From NCBI GenBank assembly GCA_032622095.1, contig CP136062.1:152206875-152270874 (forward strand): a DNA stretch of 64,000 nucleotides. Reading direction: 5' to 3'. Position numbers and translations under genes: made by a program. This DNA is from Siphonodentalium dalli (lineage: Eukaryota > Mollusca > Scaphopoda > Gadilida > Siphonodentaliidae). Below the pieces are notes generated by a model. The model worked only from the letters and a program-made list of their open reading frames with translations, made no database searches and had not been told where the DNA came from. Positions 1 through 11,074 of this stretch are shown here, piece by piece (the first letter of the stretch is position 1; each line of letters opens with the position of its first letter).

Positions 1-735
1 GATTAGCGTAGCCAGGATCTCTGAAACATTGATTAGGGTACACGTGCTCTAAGAAACGTTGATTTGGGTGGCACAGGAATGACAGGATCTCGAAACGTTG
101 ATTAGAGTACACATGATCCATGAAACGTTAATTATGGTAACCATGATATATGAAACGTTGATTATGGTAACCATGATATATGAAACGTTGATTAGGGTAA
201 CCATGATATATGAAACGTTGATTAGGGTACCCAGGATCTCTAAAAGATTGATTAGGGTACCCATGATCTATGAAACGTTGATTAGAGTACACAGGATCCA
301 TGAAACGTTCATTGTGGTAACCATGATATATGAAACGTACGTTCATTATGGTAACCATGATATATGAAACGTTGATTAGGGTGCCAACATGATCTCGAAA
401 CGTTGATTAGAGTACACAGGATCCATGAAACGTTCACTATGGTAACCATGATATATGAAACGTTGATTAGGGTACCCATGATCTATGAAACGTTGATTTT
501 GGGTGCCCACAATAATATCGAAACGTTGATTGGAGTACACAGGATCCATGAAACGTTGATTAGGGTACCCATGATCTATGAAACATTGATTAGGGTACCC
601 ATGATCTATGAAACGTTGATTAGGGTACCCATGATCTATGAAACGTTCATTATGGTAACCATGATATATGAAACGTTGATTAGGGTACCCATGATCTATG
701 AAACGTTGATTAGGGTACCCAGGATCTCTAAAACG
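1..735. repeat. 30-bp minisatellite, cut by the window edge
   Basis: About 24 head-to-tail copies of a 30-bp unit built on GAAACGTTGATTAGGGTACC plus a variable CATGATCTAT / CAGGATCTCT half. The first base of the window is already inside the array. Because 30 is a multiple of 3, several frames stay open through it and give repetitive peptides; these are artefacts. Variant units (GTAACCATGATATAT and GTACCCATGATCTAT) occur in clusters, as expected from unequal exchange. Confidence 0.95.
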
Positions 736-762
736 CGTAATATGGGAAATTAAAGTAATGGA

Positions 763-1770
763 CTAATAGTTCACAGTGCAACACACGGGGGCTTCTAACA
801 CGCTGTAGAGATGCCCGGTGAAGACATTCGTACATTGAGTTTCTCCTTGTCTTCAGTCCATTAACGATTCAGACACGCATTTGACGGGAATCACATTAGC
901 CATTCATGGATTCCAGAGATCTGTTCTGATGGATATATATTGTGCTTCTGTCGACTACCTCTGGGTGACGGCCACACAAGAGGCATGATTATCTCGTTGG
1001 AGCACGATACTCTCGTTGGACAGGTAATCAATCGAACTTAAGCATTTCCAGAACAGAACACAAAAGACGAATTACACGACAAAATTGAACATTAACGAAA
1101 TCAAACCGAATCAGGGATAGCGATGAACCTTCTATGCTTACGCCGAGTTAAAGGCACGGGCGGCGTTCGTTGCCAAAATATTCATATTTGTTCAAATCGC
1201 CATCAACAGAAGGAATAATAAAATTTATATATAGTTTTGATCATATGCCAAACATAATCAGCGCGTAAATGGTATATTGTCGTCAAGACGTACGATGGTG
1301 TACGTAAACAAGAGCCTGCTCGTGTTACAGAAGTTTTGCTTCTGTTTACATAACACAGCGCAATTATATTGGTTAATCACACACACATGATATAAACGCT
1401 CTGTATTGTTTCTATATCAGGAAAACAGCATAAAATAACGCTCTTCGTGTTTACCATATCCGGATCTAAACAAAAGCCAGGTTCTGTAACGTTTTTTGCT
1501 TTTGTTTACATAACAAAGGATCGCATACTGTTTATGCCATGTTTCTGATTGGTATAAGAACAAAATATGTCTAGATTTTACTTTTATTTCTGTTTTTGTC
1601 GGTTTTTGACGGAGTTGAATATTTTAACAGCATACCCATCGCCAACGCCGCCCGTATCTTTAATGGTGGCTACATTAGTTTCAAAATGTTACAACGTTGG
1701 TTTAACGTTAGTTCGCCACCAGGATAGACCGCGACGTTGTCATGTTTGTTGGAGTTTAGCCCTGGTTGGT
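763..1770. repeat. Segmental repeat copy 1, interrupted by a MITE
   Basis: This block is diverged but clearly alignable to 1886-2320: both hold GTCCATTAACGATTCAGACA, a GATTCCAGAGAT core, AACATTAACGAAATCAAACC and a 3' part with TGTTGGAGTTTAGC. The homology breaks at 1151 and resumes at 1660, exactly around a TTAA-flanked insertion. No coding potential seen. Confidence 0.85.
1152..1659. mobile_element. TTAA-flanked MITE, 508 bp
   Basis: Left end AGGCACGGGCGGCGTT and right end AACGCCGCCCGTATCT form an imperfect inverted repeat of about 16 bp. TTAA lies on both sides (1148-1151 and 1660-1663). The paralogous block at 1886-2320 has a single TTAA at the matching place (2212-2215), so this is a real insertion with TTAA target duplication, as for piggyBac-type transposition. 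The interior resembles 26759-27252 in inverse orientation, including AACGCTCT motifs. It has no transposase and is non-autonomous. Confidence 0.85.
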
Positions 1771-1885
1771 GATATCTTTTCTTTTGACGAAAATATGGTA
1801 TATTGGACTTTGCGATCTGCGTCGTTGTAAAACTAAATAGTACTTAATCAATATATTTGTAATGAACGGTACAAGTGGATGTGGC

Positions 1886-2320
1886 TAATTAAGGTAATAG
1901 TTCATAGTGCATCTCACGAGGGAATCCAACTCGTGACAATAGTCCATTAACGATTCAGACACGCATGTGGCGGGATTCACATTAGCAATTCATGGATTCC
2001 AGAGATATGTTCTGGTGGATATTGTGCTTCGTTCGGCTGCCCCTCGGTGACGGTCACAGAAGAGGCATGAGAATCTCGCTGGACAGGTAATCAATCGAGC
2101 CTTTAGGATTTCCAGAACATAATACAAAAGACGAATTACATGACAAAATTGAACATTAACGAAATCAAACCGAATTAGGGAGAGAGATGAACCTTCTATG
2201 CTAACGTCGAGTTAATGGTGGCTCAATTATTTAAAAGGGTCACAAAGTTGGATGGAGTTTAACGTTATTTCGCCGCTAGGACACCTCGCAATGTTGACAT
2301 GCTTGTTGGAGTTTAGCGTC
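1886..2320. repeat. Segmental repeat copy 2 (unfilled site)
   Basis: Paralogue of 763-1770 without the MITE. The uninterrupted junction GTCGAGTTAATGGTGGCT at about 2207-2224 gives the pre-insertion state of the site filled at 1148-1663. Confidence 0.85.
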
Positions 2321-2329
2321 ACACAAAAG

Positions 2330-3640
2330 AATGCTACTTCGAATACACAGTGAGGGCCATTATACTCATATATCACGTTGTGGTGGTCTACCGATTGCGA
2401 ACACACAAGGATACTGATTCGAATACACGCTGGGAGCCATACTCACATATCACGTCGTGGTGGTCTACTGGTCGAGAACACACAGTGATACCGATTCTAA
2501 TACACACTGAGAGCCATACTCACATATCACGTCGTGGTGGTCTACTGGTCGAGAACACACAGTGATACCGATTATAATACACACTGAGAGCCATCTGTTC
2601 ACATGGGCACGGATCCGAACACACCGTAAGAGCTACACCCACACTCGTGGGCATGGATTCGAATACACCATGATAGGTATACTCACATATCACATCATAG
2701 TGGCGTACCGTTCCCAAACACACACATACACTGATTCGAATACACCACGAGAGCCAGACTCACATATCACGTCGTGGTGATCTACCGTTCACAGTGTGCC
2801 GATTCGAATACAACCTGAGAGCCACACTCATGTGGGAACGAATTAGAATACATACTGAGAGCCACACTCATATATATGGGAGCGAATTAGAATACACACT
2901 GAGAGCCATAGTCATATGGGAACGAATTAGAATACACACTGAGAGCCATAGTCATATGGGAACGAATTAGAATACACACTGAGAGCCATATTCATATGGG
3001 AACGAATTAGAATACACACTGTGAGCTACACTCAGATGTGCACGATTCGAATATGCTCACATATCACGTCATAGCGGCTTACCGTTCCCGAGCACACAAG
3101 GACAGCGATTCTAATACGCCCGAGAGTTATGCTCACATATCACGCCATAGTGGCCTACCGTTCCCGAATAAACAATGGCAGCGATTCGAATACATCTGAG
3201 GGCCATACTCACATGGGCACGGATTCGAATACACCCGGCGAGCCATGCTCACATATAACGTCACAGTGGACTGCCGTTTCCGAACACACATGGACAGCAA
3301 TTCGAATACATCCTGAGAGCCATACTCACATGGACACCGATTCGATTACACCCTGAGGGCCATAGCCACAAGGACACCGATTCGAATACAAACTGATCGA
3401 GCCATACTCACACGGGCACGGATTCGAATACACCCTGAGAGCCATACTCACATATCACGTCAGAGTGGCATACCGTTCCCGAACACACAAGAACGGCGAT
3501 TTGAATACACAATGAGAGCCATACTCACATGGACACCGATTCGAATACAAACTGATCGGGCTATACTCACATGGGTGATGTGCCGTTCGCGAAAACACAA
3601 GCTAGGGCACGGATTCCAAAACACCATGAGAGCTGGTTGG
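2330..3640. repeat. Degenerate minisatellite with ATTCGAATACAC core
   Basis: Some 25 imperfect repetitions of ATTCGAATACAC followed by a GAGAGCCATACTCACAT stretch, sometimes with an extra ATCACGTCGTGGTGGTCTAC segment. Spacing is irregular, roughly 45-110 bp. A shorter, more regular subarray (GGGAACGAATTAGAATACAC) lies at about 2830-3020. Short open frames here are repeat products. Confidence 0.85.
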
Positions 3641-4336
3641 TTAAAATCACGTCATGTGACAACGCACTCAGGCACACCCAATTTGTTTTCATATTGTATG
3701 AATGTCATTCAAATGGGCGCTAAATATGTAAGTCGAGTGGAAATATAATAAATGGATGTTGATTTATTGCATCCCATGCATGGAGTATTGGCGAGTAGTT
3801 ATCCCTTATGAAATCTTCAGATAAGTTTAACGAACGACCATCAACTTATTATCACGAACTTATCACTACAATAAATAGGACTAATTGTGTACTTGTATTA
3901 TCTGTCCTCTGCTTATTTTCCTAAACACCCCTGCAGATGAATAATAGACTATTCCAATGTATACTTTTATGAATGAATGGGAGAATCCATTTAGTATAGA
4001 AAGGGCTAAATGGAGCTCAAGCAGTGTAGAATCAAGATATATATACAGATAATTATTAACGCCCTCGGGTGTATACTGTCCTAGAGATTCTAGAAAGATA
4101 TGGTTCGCTGGGAGTTTTATTTATAGATACTGGGTTTTTTCCGGTTGTGACAATTCGCAGTAGGTCCCTATTTGCGGAAGTCTATTTGCGAAATTCCCCG
4201 AATTCGCGGAGGTCCCCTAAAATGGTCGAAATATGTTGATTTTAATGAGGGAACGGGTGCGTATATGTCAATTGATACGTATTTTAAACAAATAACGACA
4301 CGATCATCATAATAGTGGTTTGTTCTATCAATCATA
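3641..4336. other. No recognisable feature
   Basis: AT-rich intergenic or intronic-type sequence. No ORF of note, no terminal repeats and no RNA gene seen. Confidence 0.5.
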
Positions 4337-4382
4337 TCATCATAATCATAATCATCATCATCATCATCATCATCATCATAAT
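4337..4382. repeat. (CAT)n microsatellite
   Basis: CATCATAATCATAATCATC followed by a pure CAT run. On the minus strand it reads as poly-Asp and on the plus strand as poly-His; neither is a real protein. Confidence 0.9.
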
Positions 4383-4488
4383 ACGGAACAAGTCTTGCGA
4401 CTTTTCGTCCTAATAACATTATTTGCAATGTTTGTTTACAAATATATGTATCGTCATTCGATATTTACTTGTGAGTCACTTGAACATA

Positions 4489-5090
4489 TTACTTGTCGTC
4501 GAACTCGTATTTTATATAATAGAAGAATGAGTCTGTGTATATTTTGAATTGATCGAGTGTTGGAGCCTCAACAGCGAAGTCTGGAAGAGAGTTCCAGCTA
4601 TTTACCACCCTCTGCGTGAAGAAATATTTTCCTATGGCCTTGTTAACAATGGGCATCTGTAGCTTTTTATTATGTCCTCTTGTTCTTCCCGATGAATGTC
4701 TTTATAATAGGTCACAGGCATTGATATTGTAATGACCATTCAACAGTTTATATACCTCGATTAGATCTCCTCTAAATATTCGATATTTTAAAGACATCAG
4801 ATTGAGTCTTATCATTCGGTCTCGGTAGCATAGAGTTTTTATTTGACGAACTAGTTTCGTTGCTTTTCTTTGTATTTCTCTTACACAATGCTTTGATATT
4901 TTTGATGTGGGCTCCATGCAGAGTTACAGTATTCGATGATAGGTCTGACCATGCTTATGTAGAGCGATTAGAAAGTGTCGATGTCCAAGTTCGTGAAAGT
5001 TCTGTTGACTATGCCGATGATTTGAGAAGCTTTATTGTTTTAGGATATTGTAGGAAGGCTAATCTGGCCGTGTCAAATTGAGCTATAGCG
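4489..5090 (-). pseudogene. Non-LTR retrotransposon RT C-terminal fragment
   Basis: Minus-strand translation in more than one frame gives the C-terminal region of a CR1/Jockey-type reverse transcriptase: NKASQIIGIVNRTF, then VRPIIEYCNSAWSP, IQRKATKLVRQIKTLCYRDR, and after another frame change RGHNKKLQMPIV and YFFTQRVVNSWNSLP, then a TAA at 4489-4491. These are the usual thumb and end motifs (VRP.lEY, QRrATKl, RGH, RVV..WN.LP). At least two frameshifts and an in-frame stop show it is dead. The catalytic YADD region lies further 5' and is missing, consistent with a 5'-truncated insertion. Clade assignment is from motif memory. Confidence 0.85.
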
Positions 5091-5434
5091 ATGGGATTTC
5101 TCGCAGGATAACACATTTCGTGTTTTCGTGGGGTGTGTATTCGCTGGATGTCTTATAGTTGCAGTATGTAACTATTATGACCGCGTTAATTGCTTTCGAT
5201 GTTTAGGTATGAACAATGGCTGGGCCATGCACTCTTGGCGAGTACACAATGCCTCCGATTTTTGATCCGCATTTAGAAGCTTTCTGGCGTGGTGAATGAG
5301 AAACCTGCAGTAACAAGCCGTAGTTTTTGTAATAATTTGAAGGATTAGTTTTTTTAACGGAATTCCGGAATTTATATTTATGGCTAATAATATGATATTG
5401 AGGGCGATACCATTTCTGATTATGGTTTTCTTGT

Positions 5435-5870
5435 AGTTAACTGTTCTGAGTAGCTGAGAACTGTGTTTCTCCTCGAGTGAGGTGCATGCGGAGTATTATT
5501 TTTACGAGGCGCTAGACGAGTGAAAATTATCCTCACATCTCACGAGAGGAGAAAATCCGTACGCTACTCAGAACGGTTGACTGTTGTGTTTATTATATTT
5601 TCTATACCAGTTTGTTAAGACCCAGACCACAGTGAAGCACACGGTTAGACATAGCGCGTTCTTAAAGCTACACTATCCCAGCCAGTTATGTTAAAATAAC
5701 GCCCAAGGATACCGAATGACGCACACATTGACGTCATGACGCAGCGTTGAGAGTAGGATAACATCTTGAAAGTATAGGATCAAATAGTCGGTCTTCTGGG
5801 AGTGGGGATATGATTTATATTTTAACGTAAAAAGTTGATGAAAATATAATAAATATATGTATATATATAC
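5435..5870. mobile_element. Long-hairpin element abutting an exon
   Basis: 5435-5583 is an imperfect 150-bp hairpin (arms AACTGTTCTGAGTAGC... / ...GCTACTCAGAACGGTT), followed by GTTTATTATATTTTC and an unpaired tail to about 5870. The tail end (GGGAGTGGGGATATGATTTA ... GAAAATATAATAAA) matches 29190-29310 in reverse complement, and the hairpin resembles that at 30065-30215. No ORF. It reaches to within a few bases of the splice donor at 5874. Class unknown. Confidence 0.6.
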
Positions 5871-5874
5871 TTAC

Positions 5875-6255
5875 TGAGCTGTTGATGTTCACTTTCAGCG
5901 CTTTTAATAGCTTGGACTCAGACCGCTGTATGAAGATAGCCATCTGGCGGTGCTGAAGGCTCCCGAATAATTTAACAGAAAATCCCTGAGTGCCGTTCTC
6001 CGCCTCATCGACGGTATCAATCCCATATGCTCCCAAATCAAACATCACGTTATGAACGCGTGTTTCCGGGATCGGGACTTGTTTTTGGTCCATCCGTTCC
6101 CATGACGACACGGCACCGTACGTATGGCAGGAATGTTGTTGGAACTCGTCCGTTAAACCAAGAAGTCTACTCGCTTGACCTTTAACCCCATCACAGACGA
6201 ACACTATAACTCTTCCTGGGATTTTGTCGATTTCGGCAACCACGCCCTCGTCGAA
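5875..6255 (-). CDS. FAD-dependent monooxygenase-like, internal exon (DG motif)
   Basis: A 127-codon phase 0/0 exon. The acceptor reads TCTATTTTTAG|TTCGACGAGG and the donor TCA|GTAAGT. The peptide starts FDEGVVAEIDKIPGRVIVFV and continues CDGVKGQASRLLGLTDEF, which fits the 'DG' fingerprint (DG..s..R..LG) that flavoprotein hydroxylases use to bind FAD and NAD(P)H. It goes on through SSWERMDQKQVPIPETRVHN and MFDLGAYG. The stretch is free of stops and has non-repetitive codon use. It is presumably downstream of the exon at 55489-55935, whose end is also phase 0. Later exons are not recognised below 5875 and probably lie outside the window. Substrate unknown. An alternative is that it belongs to a separate paralogue. 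Confidence 0.8.
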
Positions 6256-6542
6256 CTAAAAATAGACAAAACGGAGTTTGGAGTTGTTGCAAAGTTTTAG
6301 TTTTGTTTTAGAGATGATATATCTCTTCCCATTTCCTCCCCTGAGGGTGAATTTATAGTGATGCTTGCCCACTGTGGGTTGGGCACTGCGACTTGATATA
6401 TAAGTATACACATATAATATAAATTAGATATACAATTAAATATAGTTAAAATTATCTATCGATTTGCAACCATTTGGCTGCCAACAAAGCTGCATTGTCA
6501 TGTAGAATTGATTTTAAATAAACGTTCCAATGATGTATCACA

Positions 6543-6797
6543 TTAACCTTTTCATGACTGGAGCTTTATGAAATAAATTTTGCGAAAACCCTGTGCCAAT
6601 GCATTCTATTATATATGTGAGTCTCCCACAGGGAGCCTCACATATATATAAGAGAATACATTTACATTGAACTTGTAAGCCATTGCATTCTCTTATATTT
6701 ACGAAGCCCCCTATGGGAGAATCATATACATAATAGAATGCACTGGAACATGATCTTTAATGCACCACCAGCTTAGCTCCCGTCCTGAAAGGGATTT
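6543..6797. mobile_element. Foldback MITE, end type C, with two cassette hairpins
   Basis: The left end is TTAACCTTTTCATGACTGGA and the right end is GCTCCCGTCCTGAAAGGG, an imperfect inverted repeat; the right TTAA has decayed to ATTT. Inside are two hairpins, 6589-6665 (starting CCCTGTGCCAATGCATTC, loop GTCTCCCACAGGGAGCC) and 6679-6746. A second element with the same ends is at 47861-48975. No transposase. Confidence 0.75.
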
Positions 6798-6924
6798 CAA
6801 ACCAAATAAGAAATTCTATTCAGAAATGCCCATTCGGTGCATGCCCGTATATCGGCGAAATTGGATGATATTGTGGCGACGGATGCCAGTCAATTGCCTT
6901 CACGAGTAGGAAGTTACTTATTTT

Positions 6925-7230
6925 TGGTGATTATTGGGAAAAGCTATGCGCTAATAAACAAGCAACACAATCGACAACGTCAAGTGCCGGTTTACATTGG
7001 TTTCTATCAGGGTGCATTTACATTGGGTTATATCAGGGTGCGTTTACATTGGTTTATATCAGGGTGCGTTTACATTGGTTTATATCAGGGTGCGTTTACA
7101 TTGGTTTATATCAGGGTGCGTTTACATTGGCTTCTATCAAAGGGATAAAGGGGATAACGAACACTTTAAAAAGAACAGGATTTTATGGCGGAATGTCTGT
7201 CCAGGGATTCGGTTCCGTGCCTTGTGAATA
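6925..7230. mobile_element. VNTR-bearing dispersed element, copy 1
   Basis: The flank GCAACACAATCGACAACGTC leads into about five copies of a 26-27 bp unit (GTGCGTTTACATTGGTTTAT) at 6990-7135. AAAGGGATAAAGGGGATAAC and GGATTCGGTTCCGTGCCT follow. The same flanks surround a longer array at 8020-8430, and the right flank alone recurs at 7555-7655 and 8785-8825. Open frames through the repeat are artefacts. Confidence 0.75.
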
Positions 7231-7554
7231 GAGAGATTCCGCTTTTGTACGGAGTGTAGTGATTGTGAGTGTGTATCCCAGGTAACAACTGGGTTCCACG
7301 TAGATTTTTGTGTGTGTACTTGCAAAAGTGTAATACATATAGACGATGAAACATATATGATTGTTAGATTATTGACATAAAACCACTCTGTATGCCTCGA
7401 CCCACAAATGTCGATTGTAGTTACATTCGACTTTTAATCGAGCACGTGATTTTTCACGCTATATGATTCGAAATGAGTATTATCTTATTTTAGATAAGTT
7501 ACGTATAGCAATTAACTTACAAGCTTTGTGTCAATAAAAACAACAAACTCCCCA

Positions 7555-7655
7555 AATCAAAGGGATAAAGCAGATGAGGAACAAATTAAAAAGAACAGAA
7601 TTTTGTGGCGGAATGTTTGTCCAAGGATTCGGTTCCGTGCCTCGTGAATAATAAG
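7555..7655. repeat. Right-flank fragment of the VNTR element
   Basis: Matches 7136-7230: AAAGGGATAAAGCAGATGAG, then GAATGTTTGTCCAAGGATTC and GGTTCCGTGCCTCGTGAATA. There is no array next to it. The 7231-7554 interval between them shows nothing recognisable. Confidence 0.75.
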
Positions 7656-8018
7656 TATGGTACAGTACCAATCAGAACATGTGGTTTATTGAGGCGCGTC
7701 TTTATCGCGATATTGAGCGCCCCTTTTTCGAAGAACACATATATCTATATAGACCATCTTGCTCGTGATTTATATGCTTTTATTACATTGCGAACGGAGC
7801 CGTTTAACCGTCTTTCAAAGAACATGTCACCACAAGCAGATTGTACGATTTTTATTAAGAGCAATATTAAGCGCGAGATATCGCGCAATATTGAGTTCGA
7901 CATATCGCAACAATGCCGCAAGCGGCGCGCTTATTATCGCCAACTTGCTATATAAGCGGGATATTGGGTGCGAAAATAGCGCGCTTAATATACCAATTCT
8001 TCTGACTTGTACTGCACT
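7656..8018 (+). mobile_element. GCGC-rich MITE, copy 1
   Basis: Starts near GTACCAATCAGAACATG and ends near CAATTCTTCTGACTTGTAC. The interior has AGCGCGAGATATCGCGCAAT, CAAGCGGCGCGCTTATTATC and GAAAATAGCGCGCTTAATAT. Two relatives are at 25190-25560 (inverted) and 30235-30545. No ORF of its own; overlapping frames are not credible. Confidence 0.75.
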
Positions 8019-8019
8019 T

Positions 8020-8428
8020 ATTTTTTGGTGACTATTGTGGAAAGCTATACGACAAAAACCTAGCAACACAATCGACAAAGTCAAGGGCCGGTTTACATTG
8101 GTTTCTATCAAGGGCCGGTTTACATTGGTTTCTATCAAGGGGCGGTTTACATTGGATTCTATCAAGGGCCGGTTTACATTGGTTGCTATCAAGGGCCGGT
8201 TTACATTGGTTGCTATCAAGGGCTGGTTTACATTGGTTTCTATCAAGGGCCGGTTTACATTGGTTTCTATCAAGGGCCGGTTTACATTGGTTTCTATCAA
8301 GGGCCGGTTTACATTGGTTTCTATCAAGGGCCGGTTTACATTGGTTGCTATCAAGGGCTGGTTTGCATTTGTTTCTCTCAAAGGGATAAATGAAATAACG
8401 AACAAATAAAACGAACCAAGGCTGCACA
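8020..8428. mobile_element. VNTR-bearing dispersed element, copy 2
   Basis: Same flanks as 6925-7230 (GACTATTGTGGAAAGCTATA, GCAACACAATCGACAAAGTC; AAAGGGATAAATGAAATAAC). It holds about 11 copies of a 27-bp unit, AAGGGCCGGTTTACATTGG plus TTTCTATC, at 8086-8383. 27 is a multiple of 3, so all frames stay open (peptides such as NVNRPLIET). These are not proteins. Confidence 0.85.
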
Positions 8429-8779
8429 TAGTGTGTCTGTCATTTGCAGAATGGGGTCCCCAGAGGGTGAATTTAGTGACACTATCCCGCATAGCGGGCT
8501 GGCGTCACCAAATTCACCCCCTGGAACCGCATTCTGCTTAGGCATCAACCGCTATATATCGGAGACCTAGGATTATAGTTGAAGTTGGTATTGTTCACAC
8601 ACATTAGTCACCTAGATAATGCGTTTTACCTTCTGCAAATTAGGGGATATAGAAACTTCCCAGAAGGGAAAAGTAACTAAAAACAATGTTAATTTGAGAC
8701 AACAGATACTTCTCAGAAGATGAGACCAAAGCAGAATAATGTCCCCAGAGGGTAAATTTGGTGATGCTAGCCCACTGAA
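8429..8779. mobile_element. Twin-hairpin MITE, truncated copy
   Basis: Begins TAGTGTGTCTGTCATTTGCA, then a hairpin (GGGGTCCCCAGAGGGTGAAT ... CACCCCCTGGAACC) with loop CCCGCATAGCGGG. A second, partial hairpin starts near 8740. The full copy is 27566-27992. The right end is lost where GGATTCGGTTCC-type sequence begins. Confidence 0.75.
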
Positions 8780-9005
8780 GGGAATATCTGTCCAAGGATT
8801 CGGTTCCGTTCCTCGTGAATAACACATATGGTAGAGCGACATATCAGACGAAGGGGCTCTGTGATCACGTTTGTAAAAACCTCATTCCTGTCTGGGAGAA
8901 TCTCGTACTGCTCTGATATATCAGTGGGCATACTTTGATCGCGAATAACAAGAGAGCATCATAGTCAGTCCCACAGCGTCTTCATTCGCTAACAGCCTGT
9001 TCTGC

Positions 9006-9350
9006 TACAAATCCGCACATTATCTGCTTATAATATAGCTTATTTTAGGTAGATAATCTGCTTAGAATTGCATAATATTGAGTCGATAATGTGCTGAAAA
9101 TATGAACCTTTTAATTACATTATCGACTCATAATGATGAGATTATAAGCAGATTATGTGCGGACAATAGCACAAATACTTTTGGCCCGCGCCATAAAACG
9201 AAATAACGGATATGACTCCATTATCTGTCTATTTCAGAATCCAATAATCATATTATATCTACCTATTTCACATTATAGGTCGATTATGTGCGTATTTGCG
9301 CGAGGATATGTTGTATCTGATCTCTCGCGTGGCAAGACATTGCCTCAGTA
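9006..9350. mobile_element. Foldback element GCACATTATC, copy 1
   Basis: CCGCACATTATCTGCTTATA pairs with GAGATTATAAGCAGATTATGTGCGG downstream, and TTGAGTCGATAATGTGCTGA pairs with ACATTATCGACTCATAATG, making nested inverted repeats at 9014-9165. The tail (ACGAAATAACGG, TAGGTCGATTATGTGCGTAT, CGAGGATATGTTGT) matches 44505-44870. A partial relative is at 9905-10065. Confidence 0.7.
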
Positions 9351-9904
9351 TGGGTGATATCCTAAACGGAGCTATCTTGACTTGTTGTTATCAGCTTAAA
9401 GGGAACACCTAATAATGCCATAATAAGACATCAATTTTTAGAAAAATCAGGGGATCGCCGAACAATGTTTCATGATTTTAAACGCTATAGCATACGCGGT
9501 CACAGGCAGCATTTTCTCGTGAAAATAAATACATAACGGGCTAATTTTAATGAGCGAAGTCAGCTCATGTTGGCTTTATTTAAAGCCACATGGCAGTTTG
9601 CGCATCAAAATACAAATAATATTATTCGCTTTTGAATTTTTCCCGGTATCGAAATAGGTCGGTACATATCATAACTACCTTTGTACGAGCATTCTGTAAC
9701 TCAAAAAGACGCATTGAAGTAAAAACAGCTGGAAAATGGCTGTGACTTTGGCAAGTTTTTTTTCCAAAGCATATGAAGCCAGAACTTCAATATTTAGTGT
9801 ATTTATCGACCTATCGTATCCGTCCCTCCAAATTACGCTGACAAAATTTGGAGGTTCGAATGAGCCATGTCCGTTTAACCTCAATATACTCTCTGTGTGG
9901 ACAT

Positions 9905-10065
9905 AAGCCGCTCTTTATAATGTGTTTTCACTGCGACCCGAGCTATTCAACGAAATAACGAGTATAAGCTCACTGTGGGCTTATTTTAGAATCAAATAAT
10001 TCCACAATGAACCTATGTGAATAATTAGTTCCAATATGAACCTATCTGCATGAGGATATGATGTC
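9905..10065. repeat. Fragment of the GCACATTATC element tail
   Basis: TAATGTGTTTTCACTGCGAC, CAACGAAATAACGAGTATAA and GCTTATTTTAGAATCAAATAAT match the tail at 44715-44850. The palindromic head is absent. Confidence 0.6.
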
Positions 10066-11074
10066 ACAGACACACACTCAACTCGGTTGTGATCTTAAAC
10101 TGTAACTTACATTAAACTGAAGATGAAAAAATAGGGTTTTGTTTGCTCATCCGATTATTTGAATAAGTTGAAAGACCCCCCCCCCCCCTCCGGAATGTTA
10201 GACGGGTTATGAATTCAAGTTCATTTTTCACACCTGGGTTAAGCAGTACGGACTATAGCGATAAAACACAAGGTAGGTACACCATATTTGGTGTGTACAC
10301 ATCTTTCACGAATATGCCAGAACACACATTACTATATTTATGAAAACCTCGAGTCTGTTTGTGAGTATCACGTACTCGTCTGAGCTATCAATGTGGCATG
10401 ATTTGATCGCTAATGACAAAACAGCGGCAGAGACAGACCGACCCAGTCTTTATTCTCTGATCTCTCGGGTGGCAAGATATTAGCTCGGCATGGGAGAGAT
10501 CTTAAACGGAGAAATCTTGTCTTCTTGATATCACATTTAAGCGAAGACATAACAATGCCATAATAAGTCATCAGCAAGTTATATAATTACAGCCTTTTAT
10601 ATATATGAACACCTGTGGATAAAGCCAATAGCAAAAAAAACGTGACAGGGCAACACATCCGCGTGCAAATATAGGTTCATATTGGACGTAAACATTCATA
10701 TATCATAATAGGTTCTCATGTCTACCGTAATCAGTGGTCATGCTTTGATCGCGAATGACAAGATAGTGTCAGAATTCAGATCCAGCGACTATAGCTTCTC
10801 TCATCTCTTGCGTGGCAGGATATTGTCTCAGCATGTGAGATAGCCAAAGCGGAAACATCTTCTCTTGTCGATATCTCACATTAAAGCAAATACATGACAA
10901 TGCAACAGTATATAGCCTTTTATCGATAGGAACTCCTATAGAAAAAACCAATAGCCAAAAACGTGGGGAGCAATATATAACAATGATTTACAAATATTTG
11001 CGTGTAGAAAACAGCTGCCATGAAATTGGAACCAGAACATGCTGTTGACCGAGTCTGTCTGGGGGATCGCGTAC

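Noticed and set aside
4168-4428. ORF with a poly-Asp run
   Set aside because: Comes from a (CAT)n microsatellite; flanks unrecognised.
6997-7231. Helitron call for the VNTR element
   Set aside because: I could not verify TC...CTRR ends or an insertion between A and T, so only a generic dispersed element is claimed.
7827-8492. Long overlapping ORFs on both strands (NVNRPLIET, NQCKPALDR, KGRFTLVSI repeats)
   Set aside because: 27-bp repeat with no stops in several frames; length comes from the array.
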